Source of the DNA: AP-15 sp963845735
GTDB taxonomy: Bacteria; Pseudomonadota; Alphaproteobacteria; ATCC43930; CGMCC-115725
Assembly: GCA_963845735.1 (NCBI GenBank)
Contig: CAWJTR010000018.1
Coordinates: 231,930-295,929, forward strand
Length of the DNA stretch: 64,000 nucleotides
Reading direction: 5' to 3'
The notes below the pieces were generated by a model. The model did not search any database, was not told the DNA's origin, and saw only the letters and a program-made list of their open reading frames with translations. Positions 27,226-37,520 of this stretch are shown here, piece by piece. Position 1 is the first letter of the stretch. Each line of letters begins with the position of its first letter. The position numbers and the translations under genes were made by a program.

Positions 27226-27936
27226 TCACGCGCTCTCCATCGGGGTCGCCTCGCGGCCGCGCAGCACGATGTCGAAACGATAGCCGAGCGCCCATTCCGC
27301 CTCGCTGAGGTTCGGGTCGTAGGCCGAGATCAGCCGCTCGCGCGCCGCCTTGTCGGGGGTGCCGAGATAGATCGCATCGAGAGCCAATAGCGGGTCGCCC
27401 GGAAAATACATCTGGGTGATCAGCCGGGTGGCGAAAGCCGGCCCGAAGACGCCGAAATGGATGTGCGCCGGCCGCCAGGAATTCGGGGTGTTGCGCCAGG
27501 GATAGGCGCCGGGCTTGATCGTCAGAAAGCGGTATTCGCCGCGCTCATTGGTCACGACCTGCCCGACCCCGTCGAAATTCGGGTCGAGCGGTGCGTCGTG
27601 CTGATCGACCGGATGGCGATAGCGGCCGGCGGCGTTGCATTGCCACAGCTCGACCAAGGTTCCCGGCACCGGCCTTGCGTCCTCGTCGAGAACGCGGCCG
27701 GCAACGATGATCCGCTCGCCGAGCGGCGCCCCCTTGTGACCCCGGGTCAAATCGACCGCGTCCGGCCCGGCCCAGCCGTCGGCAAAGACCGGGCCGGTCA
27801 CCTCGGTCAAGGTCTGCTCGAGGCGGATCGGCGGGTTTTTCGGCGCGCGCTTGACCGTGCTGCCGTAATCGGGGTGCAGGTAAGGCGGTTGCGCGCCCAG
27901 CGGACTGCGCGCGAACGGCCGGATCGGGTCGGTCAT
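27226..27936 (-). CDS. pcaH: protocatechuate 3,4-dioxygenase beta subunit
   Basis: Iron-carrying subunit of the enzyme that opens the protocatechuate ring between its hydroxyls to give 3-carboxymuconate. 236 aa, intact. The non-haem Fe(III) ligands can be placed: Tyr in NAAGRYRHP, Tyr in GAYPWRN, and the two His of RPAHIHFGVFG. The N-terminus (PPYLHPDYGSTVKRAPKNP) is typical. With pcaG broken, activity of the complex depends on whether those indels are real. ATG 27936 is chosen; a 58-residue upstream extension has no similarity. Confidence 0.93.
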   Translation of the reverse strand: MTDPIRPFARSPLGAQPPYLHPDYGSTVKRAPKNPPIRLEQTLTEVTGPVFADGWAGPDAVDLTRGHKGAPLGERIIVAGRVLDEDARPVPGTLVELWQCNAAGRYRHPVDQHDAPLDPNFDGVGQVVTNERGEYRFLTIKPGAYPWRNTPNSWRPAHIHFGVFGPAFATRLITQMYFPGDPLLALDAIYLGTPDKAARERLISAYDPNLSEAEWALGYRFDIVLRGREATPMESA

Positions 27937-28037
27937 CGGGTCATCCTCGTTGTGGCCGCTTCCGGGGATTACGACCCAGCCTGCGCGTAGCGCCCGTCGC
28001 CGGTCAAGAGGCGGCTGCTCGCTCCGAATCGGCGAGA

Positions 28038-28890
28038 CTAGTGGCGCTGAGCGGCCGCCGCCGGGGTGATCGGTAGCGGCGGGCCAATCCGCGATGCGGG
28101 CTCTTGGCACGGCGCCGAGGCGGCGCAGAAATGGTCGAGCCGAACCACGAGCGGCAGGGAAAACACCCGGACCATGATCGATGTCGGCAATAGCAGCGGA
28201 TCGTCGGTCAGGGTCAGCGCGACCGGGCGCGGGGCGTCGTCGGGATCGCCGACATCGCTCGATTCCCCCTTGAAGCCGGCGATCGGGTGCAAGTTCAGCG
28301 CGACCCGAACCAGCCCGTCGGCCTGATCCTTTTTGGGGAGAACCCGCGCGAGAACGTCGAAGCGCCGCACGCCGTCATAGACCGGGATCGAAAAGCTGCG
28401 GTTCGCCGCGCCGGCTCCGGCCGCGATTGCCTGGCGCAGGCGCTCGACCGCCGTCAGCGGATCGACCGCGCTGCGGCGGAAGGCTTCGGCGAGCGGCGGC
28501 TTGCGGCTGGTGTCGTCCGCGCCGCGCTCGGCCACGATCGCATCGCCACGGGCGACAAATCGCATGCTGACGCGATTGTTGCGCCGCTTGCGCAGATCAA
28601 AAAGGGCGTCGTAGCGCGCCGGCTCGGCCGCCCGGTCGGCGACGATTCGCCCGGTGGCGCGCGCGGTTCCGTCGAAAATGGCTGACGAGGCGCGGCAGTC
28701 CCTCTGTGCGGATCTCGATCTCGTCGTCGTAGGCGATTTTGCCGCCGCGCAGCTTCAGCCGAATCTCCGCTGCCGGGAGGCCGGCCCAATAGGCGCTGTA
28801 GACCGCTGTGATCTCATCGGCGCGGGAGGCGCCGCCCGCCGCCGCAAACACCAGGGCGATGGCCAGAACGGCAGCCTTGCACCGCGACAT
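28038..28890 (-). pseudogene. DUF3108 domain exported protein, frameshifted
   Basis: Predicted periplasmic protein. The N-terminal piece has a signal (AVLAIALVFAAAGGASRA) and the DUF3108 opening YSAYWAGLPAAEIRLKL. After LVSHF the frame changes at about 28678 in a run of four T/A bases, and the second frame gives DPLTAVERLRQAI, FSIPVYDGVRRFDVL and the C-terminal strands. One base in the homopolymer restores a single protein of about 280 aa. Function unknown. Confidence 0.82.
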
Positions 28891-28912
28891 GACCGGTTGC
28901 GGGCTCGGCGAC

Positions 28913-29140
28913 TCACGCCGGCAGGTAGCTCCAGGCGGCGCCGTCCCACACGATTCTCTCGCCGCTCGGAAAGCGCAGCTCGAGAGCGCCGGTCTTGGAC
29001 CGGGTCCGGCGCACCTCGCCGCCGGCCCCCAGTTGCTCGGCCTCCCAGCGGTCGGTCAGCGCCAGCCCGATCCGGCCCGGGCTCAGCCCATCCTTGTGCA
29101 GCGCAATGGCATCGTCGAGAAGCTCGCGCACAGGGCTCAT
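28913..29140 (-). CDS. small hypothetical protein
   Basis: 75-aa soluble protein: MSPVRELLDDAIALHKDG, then a helix-turn-like RIGLALTDRWEAE, and a C-terminal beta segment (GALELRFPSGERIVWDGAAWSYLP). It lies 22 bp upstream of the DUF3108 gene on the same strand and may be co-transcribed. No family was recognised. Confidence 0.6.
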   Translation of the reverse strand: MSPVRELLDDAIALHKDGLSPGRIGLALTDRWEAEQLGAGGEVRRTRSKTGALELRFPSGERIVWDGAAWSYLPA

Positions 29141-29245
29141 CTCGTGATCTCGCTGTTGTCCCCGGAGGGAGCACTATCCCGCGCAATCGCCGCGCTTGGC
29201 AAATCGCGCCATGCCCGACCGCGGATTGCACTGGCGAGGATGGGC

Positions 29246-30959
29246 TCATGGCCCGCGGCAGATGACGTTGAGAAGCGCCTGACGCTTGTCGATCGTGACC
29301 GCATGGAGCGCGCGTTCGAGCGCACCCGGCAGGGCCGCCGGATCCTCGACCCGCTCGCCATAGCCGCCGGCCGCGGCGCAGACCTGTTCGAAGGCCGGCA
29401 GTTCGTCGAGGTCGATCAGCGGCGGCTTGTTGCTGCGCATCGCCTCGCCCTGCGGGTACATCGCGCTGGTCGCCCGCCGCACCGCGCCCCACATCGAATT
29501 GTTCATGATCACGAACAGCACCGGCAGGTCATGCGCCGCGGCGGCGTGGTGGAGCGCCACCGGATTGCCGAACAAATGCGAGCCGTCGCCCAAAGTGGCG
29601 ATGACCAGCCGGTCGGGCGCCGCGAGCTTCGCGCCGAGCGCCGCGCCGCCGCCCCAGCCGAGCCCCGAGGCCGGGCTCGACCCGAAATAGCTGCCGGGCA
29701 GATTCGATCCGCAATGCTCGGTCATCAGCGTGTATTCGTTGACCAGGATCGCGTCCTCGGGCTTGGCGCGGGCGATGCACGCGCTGGCCCAGGCCATGTG
29801 GATCGGGCGGAGGCCGGCGACCGTCTCGCGGGTTTTTTGCCAGCCGGCGCGCTGCGCTTCCGCGAGACCGGCAACCCGCTGCCGTCGCGCGTCGACGGCG
29901 GATTTGGCGATGTGGCGGTCGAGCGCCGCGGCGAGTTCCGGCAATGCCGTCGCCGGCGCACCGGTCACCGCGAGGTCGCACGGAAATCCGCGAATCGGAT
30001 AGCGCGAGAACAGCGGATCGACGCCCAGATGGACGATTTTGCATCGCGGCCGCGGCGCCTTGAGGCTCGGGACCCAGGGGACGTCGCATTCGAGCACCAG
30101 GATCGCGTCCGCATCGTCGAGATACGGGGTCGCGTCATAGCCGAGATGGCAGGGATGGTCGGCGGCAAGCGACAGATGGCGCGGCCGGTGCTGCACGACC
30201 GGGATCGCAAAGCGCAGGGCGAGATCGCCCAGCGCCGCGACCGCCGCGGGATCGCGACCGGCGCTGGCGGTGATGATCAGCGGATTTTCCGCCGCGGCGA
30301 GAATTCGCGCGGCCTCGTCGATCGCCGCCTTGTCGGGACCGGGCGGCGAGGCGGCGACGCGGCGGCCCGGCATGTCGTAGGCGAAGCCCGGGCAGCGGCG
30401 ACGCCAGCACCTCACGCGGCAACGACAGATAGACCGGGCCTTGCGGCGCGCTGGTGGCGACGGCGAGAGCGCGGTCGACCACGGTTTCGAGCTGCTGGCC
30501 GTTGCGCAATTCGTAATCCCATTTGACGATCTCGCGCACCATCCCGGCCTGGTCGAACATCTCCTGCGCCCAGTGGATGTAGACGTCGCGCGCGCCGGCC
30601 ATGCCCTCCTCGGTCAAGGGCGAGCGGCCGGCGGTAAACAGCATCGGCACATTCTCGCGCGCGGCGTTGAAGGCGGCGCACACCCCGTTGGCGGTGCCGA
30701 CGCTGACATGCACCATGACCGCCGGGACCCGCCCGGTGACCATCGCATAGCCATGGGCCATCGACAGCGCCAAATTCTCGTGGGTGGCGATGACCGGCTG
30801 GGGAACCGGCGTCCCGGTCCGCGCCGCTTTGGCGAAGGCCTCGACCAGCGGAGCGAAATCGGTGCCGGCATTGGCGAACAGATACTCGACCCCACGCTCG
30901 GCGAGCAGCGCCAGATAAGCCTCGGCCACGCTGTCGACCGCCATTTCCTTGCGCGCCAT
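29246..30959 (-). pseudogene. thiamine-pyrophosphate-dependent (acetolactate synthase-like) enzyme, frameshifted
   Basis: TPP enzyme of the IlvB/benzoylformate decarboxylase superfamily. The N-terminal PYR domain carries VEYLFANAGTDFAPL and the catalytic Glu in VIATHENLALSMAHGYA. The middle domain (NPLIITASAGRDPAA) and the C-terminal PP domain with the TPP motif (LGDGSHLFG...FVIMNNSMWG) are in another frame. One extra G in a CCCGGG run near 30395 makes the break. The reaction is not predictable; relatives are annotated only as TPP-requiring enzymes. ATG 30959 has a GGGAG upstream. Confidence 0.85.
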
Positions 30960-31063
30960 CGCATTCTCCCTCACTCCGCCTCACCCGGCGCAGGCAAGCA
31001 TAGCGCGCTTCGAGCGGCTCGAAACAGCGTCCCGATGCTTGATCTCAGCTTTGCCCATCATAA

Positions 31064-31082
31064 ATTAGTGAATCTAACTAAT
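31064..31082. promoter_or_regulatory. inverted repeat before Phd/PIN operon
   Basis: ATTAGT-7 bp-ACTAAT lies just upstream of the antitoxin start, where Phd-type antitoxins bind to repress their own operon. The same CTAACTA/TAGTTAG core is found before the second toxin-antitoxin pair at 40.25 kb. Confidence 0.6.
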
Positions 31083-31088
31083 CTGTCT

Positions 31089-31340
31089 ATGGCGATGGAC
31101 GAGACGATCACCGCAGCCGAGGCGAATCGGAGCTTCTCGAAGCTGCTGCGGGCAATCCGTGAAGGGCGCAGCTACGTGATAACGGCGCATGGGCGACCGG
31201 TAGCTCGGATCGGTCCCGTTCCCGATGGAGACGCGACGGCCGCCAAAGCCAAAGAGGCGCTGCTCGCTCGCTTGGAGGCCCAGCCGGTGACCGACATCGG
31301 ACCCTGGATCCGCGACGAGCTTTACGAGGATGAGCCGTGA
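31089..31340 (+). CDS. Phd/YefM-family antitoxin
   Basis: 83-aa antitoxin. The Phd fold is visible as ITAAEANRSFSKLLRAIREGRSYVITAHGRPVARIGPV, followed by a flexible acidic tail (WIRDELYEDEP) that would wrap the toxin. ATG 31089 and ATG 31095 are both possible. Its stop overlaps the toxin start by 4 bp (GTGA). An inverted repeat before the gene suits autoregulation. Confidence 0.88.
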   Translation: MAMDETITAAEANRSFSKLLRAIREGRSYVITAHGRPVARIGPVPDGDATAAKAKEALLARLEAQPVTDIGPWIRDELYEDEP

Positions 31341-31783
31341 GGGTAGCCCTCGATACGAATGTCTTGGTCTATGCGGCGGGCGTCAACGGATTGCAACGAA
31401 AGATGGCAGCTCTCGGGCTGCTGCGCAAATTGTCGGTGGAGAACACTGTATTGCCGGCGCAGACCTTGGGCGAACTCTACAATGTCCTGGTGCGCAAGGC
31501 CGCGCAATCTCGAGCCGAGGCCCGGTTGACCGTCCTCGGTTGGATCGATGCGTTTCCGGTGGCCGAAACTTCTCCCGCGGTTGCAGCCGCCGCCATTGGT
31601 CTCGCAACCGATCACCGGCTCGGAATCTGGGATGCCGTGATCCTCGCCGCCTCGGCTCAGGCCGGTTGCAGATTGCTGCTTTCGGAAGATCTGCAGGATG
31701 GCTTCACTTGGAGTGGGCTTACCGTAACGAACCCGTTCTCGTCGTCGCCGCACGCACTGCTCGCGGCGTTGCTTGATGGCTGA
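31337..31783 (+). CDS. PIN-domain toxin (VapC-like ribonuclease)
   Basis: 148-aa PIN nuclease. Acidic residues of the active site can be placed: Asp in MRVALDTNVLVYAA, Glu in QTLGELYNVL, and Asp in LGIWDAVILAAS, with a final acidic site in LLSEDLQDG. It is expected to cleave RNA (often tRNA) when free of antitoxin. The GTG start overlaps the antitoxin stop. The gene is intact. Confidence 0.88.
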   Translation: MRVALDTNVLVYAAGVNGLQRKMAALGLLRKLSVENTVLPAQTLGELYNVLVRKAAQSRAEARLTVLGWIDAFPVAETSPAVAAAAIGLATDHRLGIWDAVILAASAQAGCRLLLSEDLQDGFTWSGLTVTNPFSSSPHALLAALLDG

Positions 31784-31807
31784 CCGCTCAGCGACGCCCG
31801 GGTCGGG

Positions 31808-33087
31808 CTAGGCGGCGGTTGGGTGGCGGGGCAGGGGTCGGCCGTCGAGACCGGCGGCGGCGAGGCGCAGATGGCGCAGCACCGTCGGCGCGATGTCGAT
31901 CAAGCGACGAGCGCTGGCGATAGCTCCCCGCGGCGAAGCCGCCGCCATGAACGAACAGGAACGGGCGCTGCTCGTTGGCGCCAAGCCCGCCATGCTGGCC
32001 GAAGCCGGTGATGTCCTTGGGCTCCGAGGAATCGCGGACGATATGGCTGTGGCCGGAGACACCGTGCGGGTTGACGCGGTCGTCGGCCTTCAGGGTGATC
32101 GCAATCCGCGCCGGCGAGCCCATCGGCAAGCCAATTCCGCCGAGAGCGCCGCCGGTGAAGACGCGGCCGACCCAAGGCTCGGTTTCGAGAAACCGCGCGA
32201 CCTCGGCAACCAGCGTGCTCTCGGGCTCGGCAAAATAAATCAGTGCCGCGGTGCCGTTAGGCGCGACGACGACCTCCGACGATCCCGGCGCGCGCTTCAA
32301 CCCGGCCGCGACCAGCAGCGCGTCGAGGTCGATCGTCTCGTCGACGCTCTCCATGCCGTGATCCGAGCCGACGACGAACAGGATGTCTTCGCCGCCGGGA
32401 TCGAGCCTGGCCACGGTTTCGGCGACCCGGCGCACATTTTCGTCGGCGCTGGCGATCGCCGCGCGATGCGCCGGCGAGCCCAACGGCGTGTGGTGGCCGG
32501 TGTAGTCGGGCTCCGACAGCCACAGCAAGGCCAGCGCCGGGGCGCGCTCACGCAGAACCTCGGCGCAGAAGCGCTCGGTCACGGCGGTGTCGCCGGCGTC
32601 GCCCTTGGCGACCGCGAGCCCCTCCTCGGCCGGCAATGACCGGCGCCCGGGGCCGAAGCTGCCGGCGGCGTTGTAGACCCAGCCATGGCCGTCGGGATCG
32701 AGGAAATACGCGGCCCCCGGCGACACGTTCGAAAACGCGATCGCGCTCTCGCCGGCGCGGGCGAGGCGTTCGGCCATCGTCGGCATGTGCAGGGTGCGGC
32801 CGGTGGCGCGGTGCAGGCGGTCGCGGAAATCGGGCTTGCCGACCGACAGGCAGACCAGCCCGTCGCCTTCGTCGAGCGCCATCGTGTTGCCGAGCAGGCC
32901 ATGGCGCGCCGGCAGGCAGCCGGTGGCGATCGACGCCGCACTCGTCCGCGTCGTCGACGGGAACACGCCGGCATGGTTGACGAACTGCGCCGAGCGACTG
33001 GCCGAGCTCGCAAAGGAATGGCGCGTCCGCTGGCGTTATCAGATCGCGGCGCAGGCTGTCGCAAATGACGATGACGGCGCGGTTCAT
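31808..33087 (-). pseudogene. alkaline phosphatase/phosphodiesterase superfamily protein, frameshifted
   Basis: Nucleotide pyrophosphatase-type hydrolase. The N-terminus (NRAVIVICDSLRRDLI, first metal-binding Asp) is in one frame. From about 33010 the second frame gives the nucleophile Thr region (GVFPSTTRTSAASIATG), LWLSEPDYTGHHTP, VVGSDHGMESV and the SGHSHIV metal site. Near 31935 a third frame supplies the end (RRLIDIAPTVLRHL). Two indels are needed. Its ATG overlaps the stop of the upstream thioesterase (ATGA). Confidence 0.83.
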
Positions 33088-33566
33088 CCCGATATTCCTT
33101 CGGTTCGGGCGCTCTCCACGGCGCCGGGGTCGCGGGCCAGCATAGCCCGGCGCAATGCCGATGGCAGCGGCGTCTTTTCGCCGGTGGCGTTGACGACGAG
33201 GATCAGCACGGCCCGCCCGAGCGCGCACAACCCGTCGCGCCAAACCGCGTATTCCATCTCGAAGCTGGTGTTGCCGATCCGGACCGTGCGGGCGCTGACC
33301 AGGATTTCGTCCCCATAGGCGAGCGGTCGGTGATAGCGGATGCTGGTCTCGGCCATGACCGGCCCCGGCGATCCCGCCGACAATGCCGGCAGACCCGCGG
33401 TCTCGAGATAGCGGTTGCGCGCCTCCTCGAACCACTCGAAATAGGCGCGGTGGTTGGCATGCCGGAACGGGTCGCATTCGCTCCAGCGCACCCGATGCCG
33501 GATCGCAAACGACCACCCCGGCTCGACCCCGAACCGCGCAAATTCCGCCACCTCCGCCTCGACCAT
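33084..33566 (-). CDS. acyl-CoA thioesterase (4HBT hot-dog family)
   Basis: 160-aa hot-dog fold thioesterase. The family motif is RHRVRWSECDPFRHANHRAYFEWFEEAR, in which the usual catalytic Asp position (xxDxxxHxxN) reads CDPFRHANH. The central strand SIRYHRPLAYGDEILVSA also fits. It cleaves acyl- or hydroxybenzoyl-CoA thioesters; the substrate is unknown. Its stop overlaps the phosphodiesterase start by 4 bp, giving a two-gene operon. Confidence 0.87.
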   Translation of the reverse strand: MVEAEVAEFARFGVEPGWSFAIRHRVRWSECDPFRHANHRAYFEWFEEARNRYLETAGLPALSAGSPGPVMAETSIRYHRPLAYGDEILVSARTVRIGNTSFEMEYAVWRDGLCALGRAVLILVVNATGEKTPLPSALRRAMLARDPGAVESARTEGISG

Positions 33567-33608
33567 ATTGCCAAGCCCGTTGGTTGCCCTCGTACCGCGC
33601 CATTTTTT

Positions 33609-33660
33609 CCCTCGCCCTCCCCGGACTTGATCGGGGACACGGGAGAGGGCGGGGTGAGGG
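33609..33660. repeat. GC-rich imperfect palindrome
   Basis: CCCTCGCCCTCCCCG pairs with CGGGGACACGGGAGAGGG and a second GGTGAGGG arm, with TTTTTT on the left flank. It resembles a dispersed extragenic palindrome and lies upstream of the thioesterase gene. Confidence 0.55.
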
Positions 33661-34071
33661 GCGCGTTGATCACGCGACCAAATTTACAGCGAGCACCGCC
33701 GACGCCGCAAATGGGAGCCCCGGATTGCCGCCGACATTACATTCCCGCCGCCATTTCGGAAGCGCGAAACCCGATCGGCCCGGCGAGATTGCGATCCGCA
33801 CCGGCCCGACCTCACCGCCGTCCGATCCGGCTTTATCGCCGGTCGTCTGCCGCCCCCGCACCGCGCCGAATTCCGGGCCTATCTTCTGCACCAAAAAATC
33901 CCTTTGTTTTCAAGGTTCCGATTTTCGTGCATTAATCTTGAATTTCCGCAAAGGCCCAGCTTTTTTGCCGTTCCTCGACTTGCCGGTTCGCTGGCAGAGC
34001 GCTCCGAGTAGAGGGCAGGATCTGCTCGTCCTACGCGAAACGCCGCATAATTCCAGGCTGGAGGTGTGTGC
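33661..34071. other. intergenic boundary region
   Basis: About 410 bp without a supportable gene. Base composition falls from the GC-rich left side to the mixed-GC graveyard on the right (AT-rich from about 33890). The final bases CTGGAGGTGTGTGC provide a Shine-Dalgarno for the broken gene at 34072. Confidence 0.5.
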
Positions 34072-34706
34072 ATGCCTTCTCTTGCCTATACCAAGCCCGA
34101 ACGCATCTCGCTGAAAACCCAGCCGGAATACAGCGAGAAGCGGGGTCGAGGAGAGACGGCCGAGGACCCATCGATCCGAGGGCTGGGCGATGTGTCCTCT
34201 GGGATCGCCAACGCCCGCAGCCTGGAGCTGGTCGCCTCGATCTGCTTCTCCAAGACCTTGACAGCAAACGACGGTATGAAGTCGAGCTTCAGCTTGGAGC
34301 AACCGATCAGGCCCACATCATTCGGACCATCAGTATGGACATCGAGCGGAAACGCTATCCGCAACGAGCACTGCGCGGTGCTCATCGCAGAGAACATCAC
34401 GAGCCGCTTCCTCAAGCCTAAATCAGCCTGTTCAATGGGGAGATTTCTCCATCATCAATGCAGTGATCAGAGTTGGACGCAGTGGACGACGAATTCCAGT
34501 CATGGTCCAGTGCCATCGTTGACGGCGACGACATAACCCATGACCATAACCGTTCACCGTATTTGGGTAAAAAATGGCAGCAGCGTCATCAGCCGTCATT
34601 TCTTTTTGGCATGGCCAAAGCGCTCGACCCACAGCTCGAATTAAAATACAATAAGTTTTATATCGGTCTTGGGAGAATGGAACCGTTTAATTTTGCTATA
34701 TTATAG
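34072..34706 (+). pseudogene. broken nuclease-like conserved protein
   Basis: Opens as MPSLAYTKPERISLKTQPEYSEK, then needs frame changes to read EDPSI, GLGD, PGAGRLDLLLQDLDSKRRYEVELQLGATDQAHIIRTI (a PD-(D/E)XK-like D...ExQ core), DIERKRYPQ, HCAVLIAENITSRFL and, after a stop, ELKYNKFYIGL near 34650-34680. This order matches a conserved protein family linked by fold to restriction endonucleases. The C-terminus stops abruptly where the IS1595-like element begins. Multiple frameshifts and stops show real decay. Confidence 0.65.
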
Positions 34707-34758
34707 TTGACAAACCCACACGCCAGGAATAGATTTGCCGTATCAATGAGGTGCGGTG

Positions 34759-35690
34759 ATGCCGAGCGTACTTTCCGAGTGATATTTCACCGTGACGAAC
34801 AGGTGGTGTTTGACCGGCTGGAGGTGATCGTCTGGCGGGGACGGGATTACTTGTCCGCACTGCGGCACCGTCGGGAAAGCTGCGCCATTGACCGGCGTAA
34901 AGGATAAGAAGGGGCGGTTCTGCATCGGCTTGAAGAAGTGCTACGCCTGCCGCAAGCAATTCACTGTCCGCGTCGGGACGGTGTTTGAGGCCAGCCACGT
35001 TCCGCTACACATGTGGTTCCAAGCTGCGTTCCTGCTTATGCAGCAGCAAGAAAGGGATCAGCAGCAACCAGCTCCATCGCACGCTCGGCGTCACGCTCAA
35101 AACCGCGTGGTTTATGTCTCATCGGCTGCGCGAGGCGATGCGGGTCATGCAGATGGAGCCGATGGGTGGGGCGGGGAAAGCTGTAGAGGCGGACGAGACT
35201 TTCATCGGCCAGAAGCGGCCACGGGCGCACGGTGCTCGCGGCTACGCCTCACAAGCATGCTGTCGTGTCTTTGGTCGAACGCGGCGGCAAGGTGCATTCC
35301 CAGCACGTTAATGACGTAAATTCCGCCACCCTGCGCCCGATCCTAAAGGCACAGATCAAAGCTGAATTCACGCTGATGACCGATGAGGCGAGCTACTACC
35401 GGTCCATCGGTCGCGAGTTCAAGTACCATTTTACCGTGCAGCACGGCATCGGCGTAATACGTTCGCGGCGGCGCGCACACCAACACGATCGAAGGGTTTT
35501 TTAGCATCTTCAAGCGCGGGATGACCGGCGTGTATCAGCACTGCTCGTCCCCCGGCATCTAAAGCGCTATCTCGCGGAGTTTGATTTCCGATACAATCAG
35601 CGCGTAGCGCTGGGGATTAGCGACCCGGAACGAACGGAGGCGGCGTTGCGAGGGATCGTTGGCAAGCGGCTGACCTACCAGGTTCTGATC
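34759..35690 (+). mobile_element. decayed IS1595-family (ISXO2-like) transposase
   Basis: The segments are in order but in several frames: MPSVLSE, stop, YF-HRDEQVVFDRLEVIVW; a zinc ribbon (DGITCPHCGTVGKAAPLTGVKDKKGR, then KCYACRKQFTVRVGT); KKGISSNQLHRTLGVTLKTAWFMSHRLREAM; the DDE region ADETFIGQKR, HAVVSLVERGGKVHSQHV and LMTDEASYY; and HTNTIEGFFSIFKRGMTGVYQH to RYLAEFDFRYNQR. At least four indels and two stops make it inactive. Clear terminal inverted repeats and target duplications were not found. Confidence 0.85.
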
Positions 35691-35705
35691 GGGCGTCGGA
35701 GGGTA

Positions 35706-36581
35706 ATGGCTGCGGGAGCGAGGCAGCAGAATTGCCTCGTTATCACGATCCGGCCGGATCCATCCGACGATGGTTTGTTGCGGATAGACGATGCGTTCCG
35801 GCAAGTTCTCGACGTGCTCAGGCTGTCTGAGCAGGCCGAACGCTCGCTTGGAGACCCGCACGCCGCATTCGTCTGGAGATTGGAAAAGGCTTCGACGGCA
35901 TCGCCCTTCACGGTAGTTGCTGTCGCGGTCAGCTGTATACCGTAGAGAATTTATATAACTCCGCAGGTAGCGCGCACGAAGGCGCTGGTTGCTAGCGGTG
36001 TTCGTAATTTGCTCACCCGTGCCGAACCGCCGCATTGGCTGAGCCGAGAAACGGTGCCGGTAATCAGGGAGATTTTCGCCGAAATCTTAAAGTCTAATCG
36101 CGAGCACCGAAATCGATTTTGAGGTTCCCTCCCTCGATATCCTGTCGATCGATCGGTCGCGAGCAAACGAAGGTCTGCGTGCTGTCGAGGCGATCAACCC
36201 ATTCGAAGTCAGCGATATCCCGGAACGCATTGCCTACGGAGAGATAGAGGGTCGGTTGGTCGCGGCGGGTCGATATGAAGATGCCGCCCAGCGATTTAGA
36301 TCAACACGCACTTTTACGGCTTCGTGTGGTGCGTTTTGGGTGAGGCGCTGGTAAATCGGTTCGGCGGGGAACACAAAAGCTGGAAGGATGGAAGGCAGAA
36401 CCGTCGGCGTCTACGGTAGGCTCCACTACCTAACTGGTGGCCACTTAAACCGTATGGATGCCGACGAAGTGCGCCCCATTGAGGTGCCGCCAGTTGATCT
36501 AGATGCAATCCTAGACCCCCATTTTACGGCCGGTTTTGACCCTGTGGAGTACCTGGAGCTTCACTAGGGTGACCTTGCCTA
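35706..36581 (+). pseudogene. decayed gene of unknown family upstream of PIN gene
   Basis: Coding-like pieces in the same direction: MAAGARQQNCLVITIRPDP...RIDDAFRQVLDVLRLSEQAER (35706-35945), SIDRSRANEGLRAVEAINPFEVSDIPERIAYGEIEGRLVAAGRY (about 36140-36275), and MEGRTVGVYGRLHYL...VDLDAILDPHFTAGFDPVEYLELH (36388-36567). A TAG interrupts the last piece just before GDLA and a second TAG at 36581. The end overlaps the PIN start, as in a toxin-antitoxin or other coupled pair. No family was recognised. Confidence 0.5.
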
Positions 36582-37520
36582 GGCGTCTCTATTGGGACTT
36601 ATGCTGCTTCCTCGGGCTGATTAATCCCAGCGAACCAAAGCATCTTGATTGCCAGGCGGTTTGGGAGGAGGCGCAACGCGGCGACGCAACCCTATTCACT
36701 TCCTTTTTTGCGTTCGCAGAAGTCTTTAAGGCGAAATGCGAGGGACCTGCTAAGCCGCTCGTTGAAGCGCAGGATAGGCAGATCGAAGCATTGCTTCGAC
36801 AGCGCTGGGTCGAACCAATGCTCGTTGATGAGCGGATTGGCACCGCCGCGCGGCGATTGAGCGGCTTGAGTATCCTGAATGCAAGAAAACCGGACAGCGG
36901 CTATCCACCTTGCTACTGCGCTCGCGCTGAACGTTGATGAAATGCACACCTACGACCAATCAGACATGTTACGTCTCGACCAAAAGGTTATGCGCGTCGA
37001 TGGTGTGCCATTGCGAATTTGGACTCCACACATACCCGTGCCGCCAGCGGCATTACCCCTATGCCCAGCCGAGGGAGCCACCCCTGAACAGGGCGAAATT
37101 CCGCTGACAGTGCCGACTCCCGGCTTTGGCGACGATCACCGCGTAATTGAATGGGTTACGGAAGCCGATCTTGATGCGTTAGGCTACGCCAACGAAACGC
37201 CAACCTCTCTGAAAGATCAGGCCGCGCGGGGAGAATCAATACAGATGCGAATAGGTCGGCGGGTCATACGGATGCACCCCGGCAAAAAAAGAGGGAATCC
37301 GAAGGTGATGGCGAGACAGAAACCGCCGCAGACAATAAATAGTCAAAAACCGCAACCGGAACGCTTCATCGAAACCGCACGAGGCCTCGAATGCGACGAG
37401 GACAAGGGGCGGTTTGAGGGATCAAGCTTAGGCCGGATCGCAAAAGCGCGCTCAACTGATGCCTTGACGGCGGGACCAAAACGCCCATCTAAGCGACGGA
37501 ACACAGAGAAAACCGGTTGA
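36569..37520 (+). pseudogene. PIN-domain protein, frameshifted
   Basis: From GTG 36569 it reads TLPRRLYWDLCCFLGLINP (PIN first strand with Asp), then TLFTSFFAFAEVFKAKCEG (second acidic position) and RWVEPMLVDERIGTAARRL. A middle piece (IERLEYPECKKTG) and a third frame (AIHLATALALNVDEMHTYDQ, the typical PIN D-x-IHLATA end) follow; the first frame ends at 36937. The 37.0-37.5 kb tail is a hydrophilic extension. Two indels near 36865-36895 break the gene. It probably worked with the overlapping upstream gene. Confidence 0.68.

Noticed and set aside
33383..34114. Plus-strand frames opposite and upstream of the thioesterase
   Set aside because: Low-complexity Pro/Arg/Ser products, no start signal, and they cross a palindromic repeat.
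36388..36567. 59-codon frame before the PIN gene, considered as a stand-alone antitoxin
   Set aside because: Coding character continues upstream in other frames (AINPFEVSDIPERIAYGEIEGR), so it is better read as the C-terminal end of a larger decayed gene.
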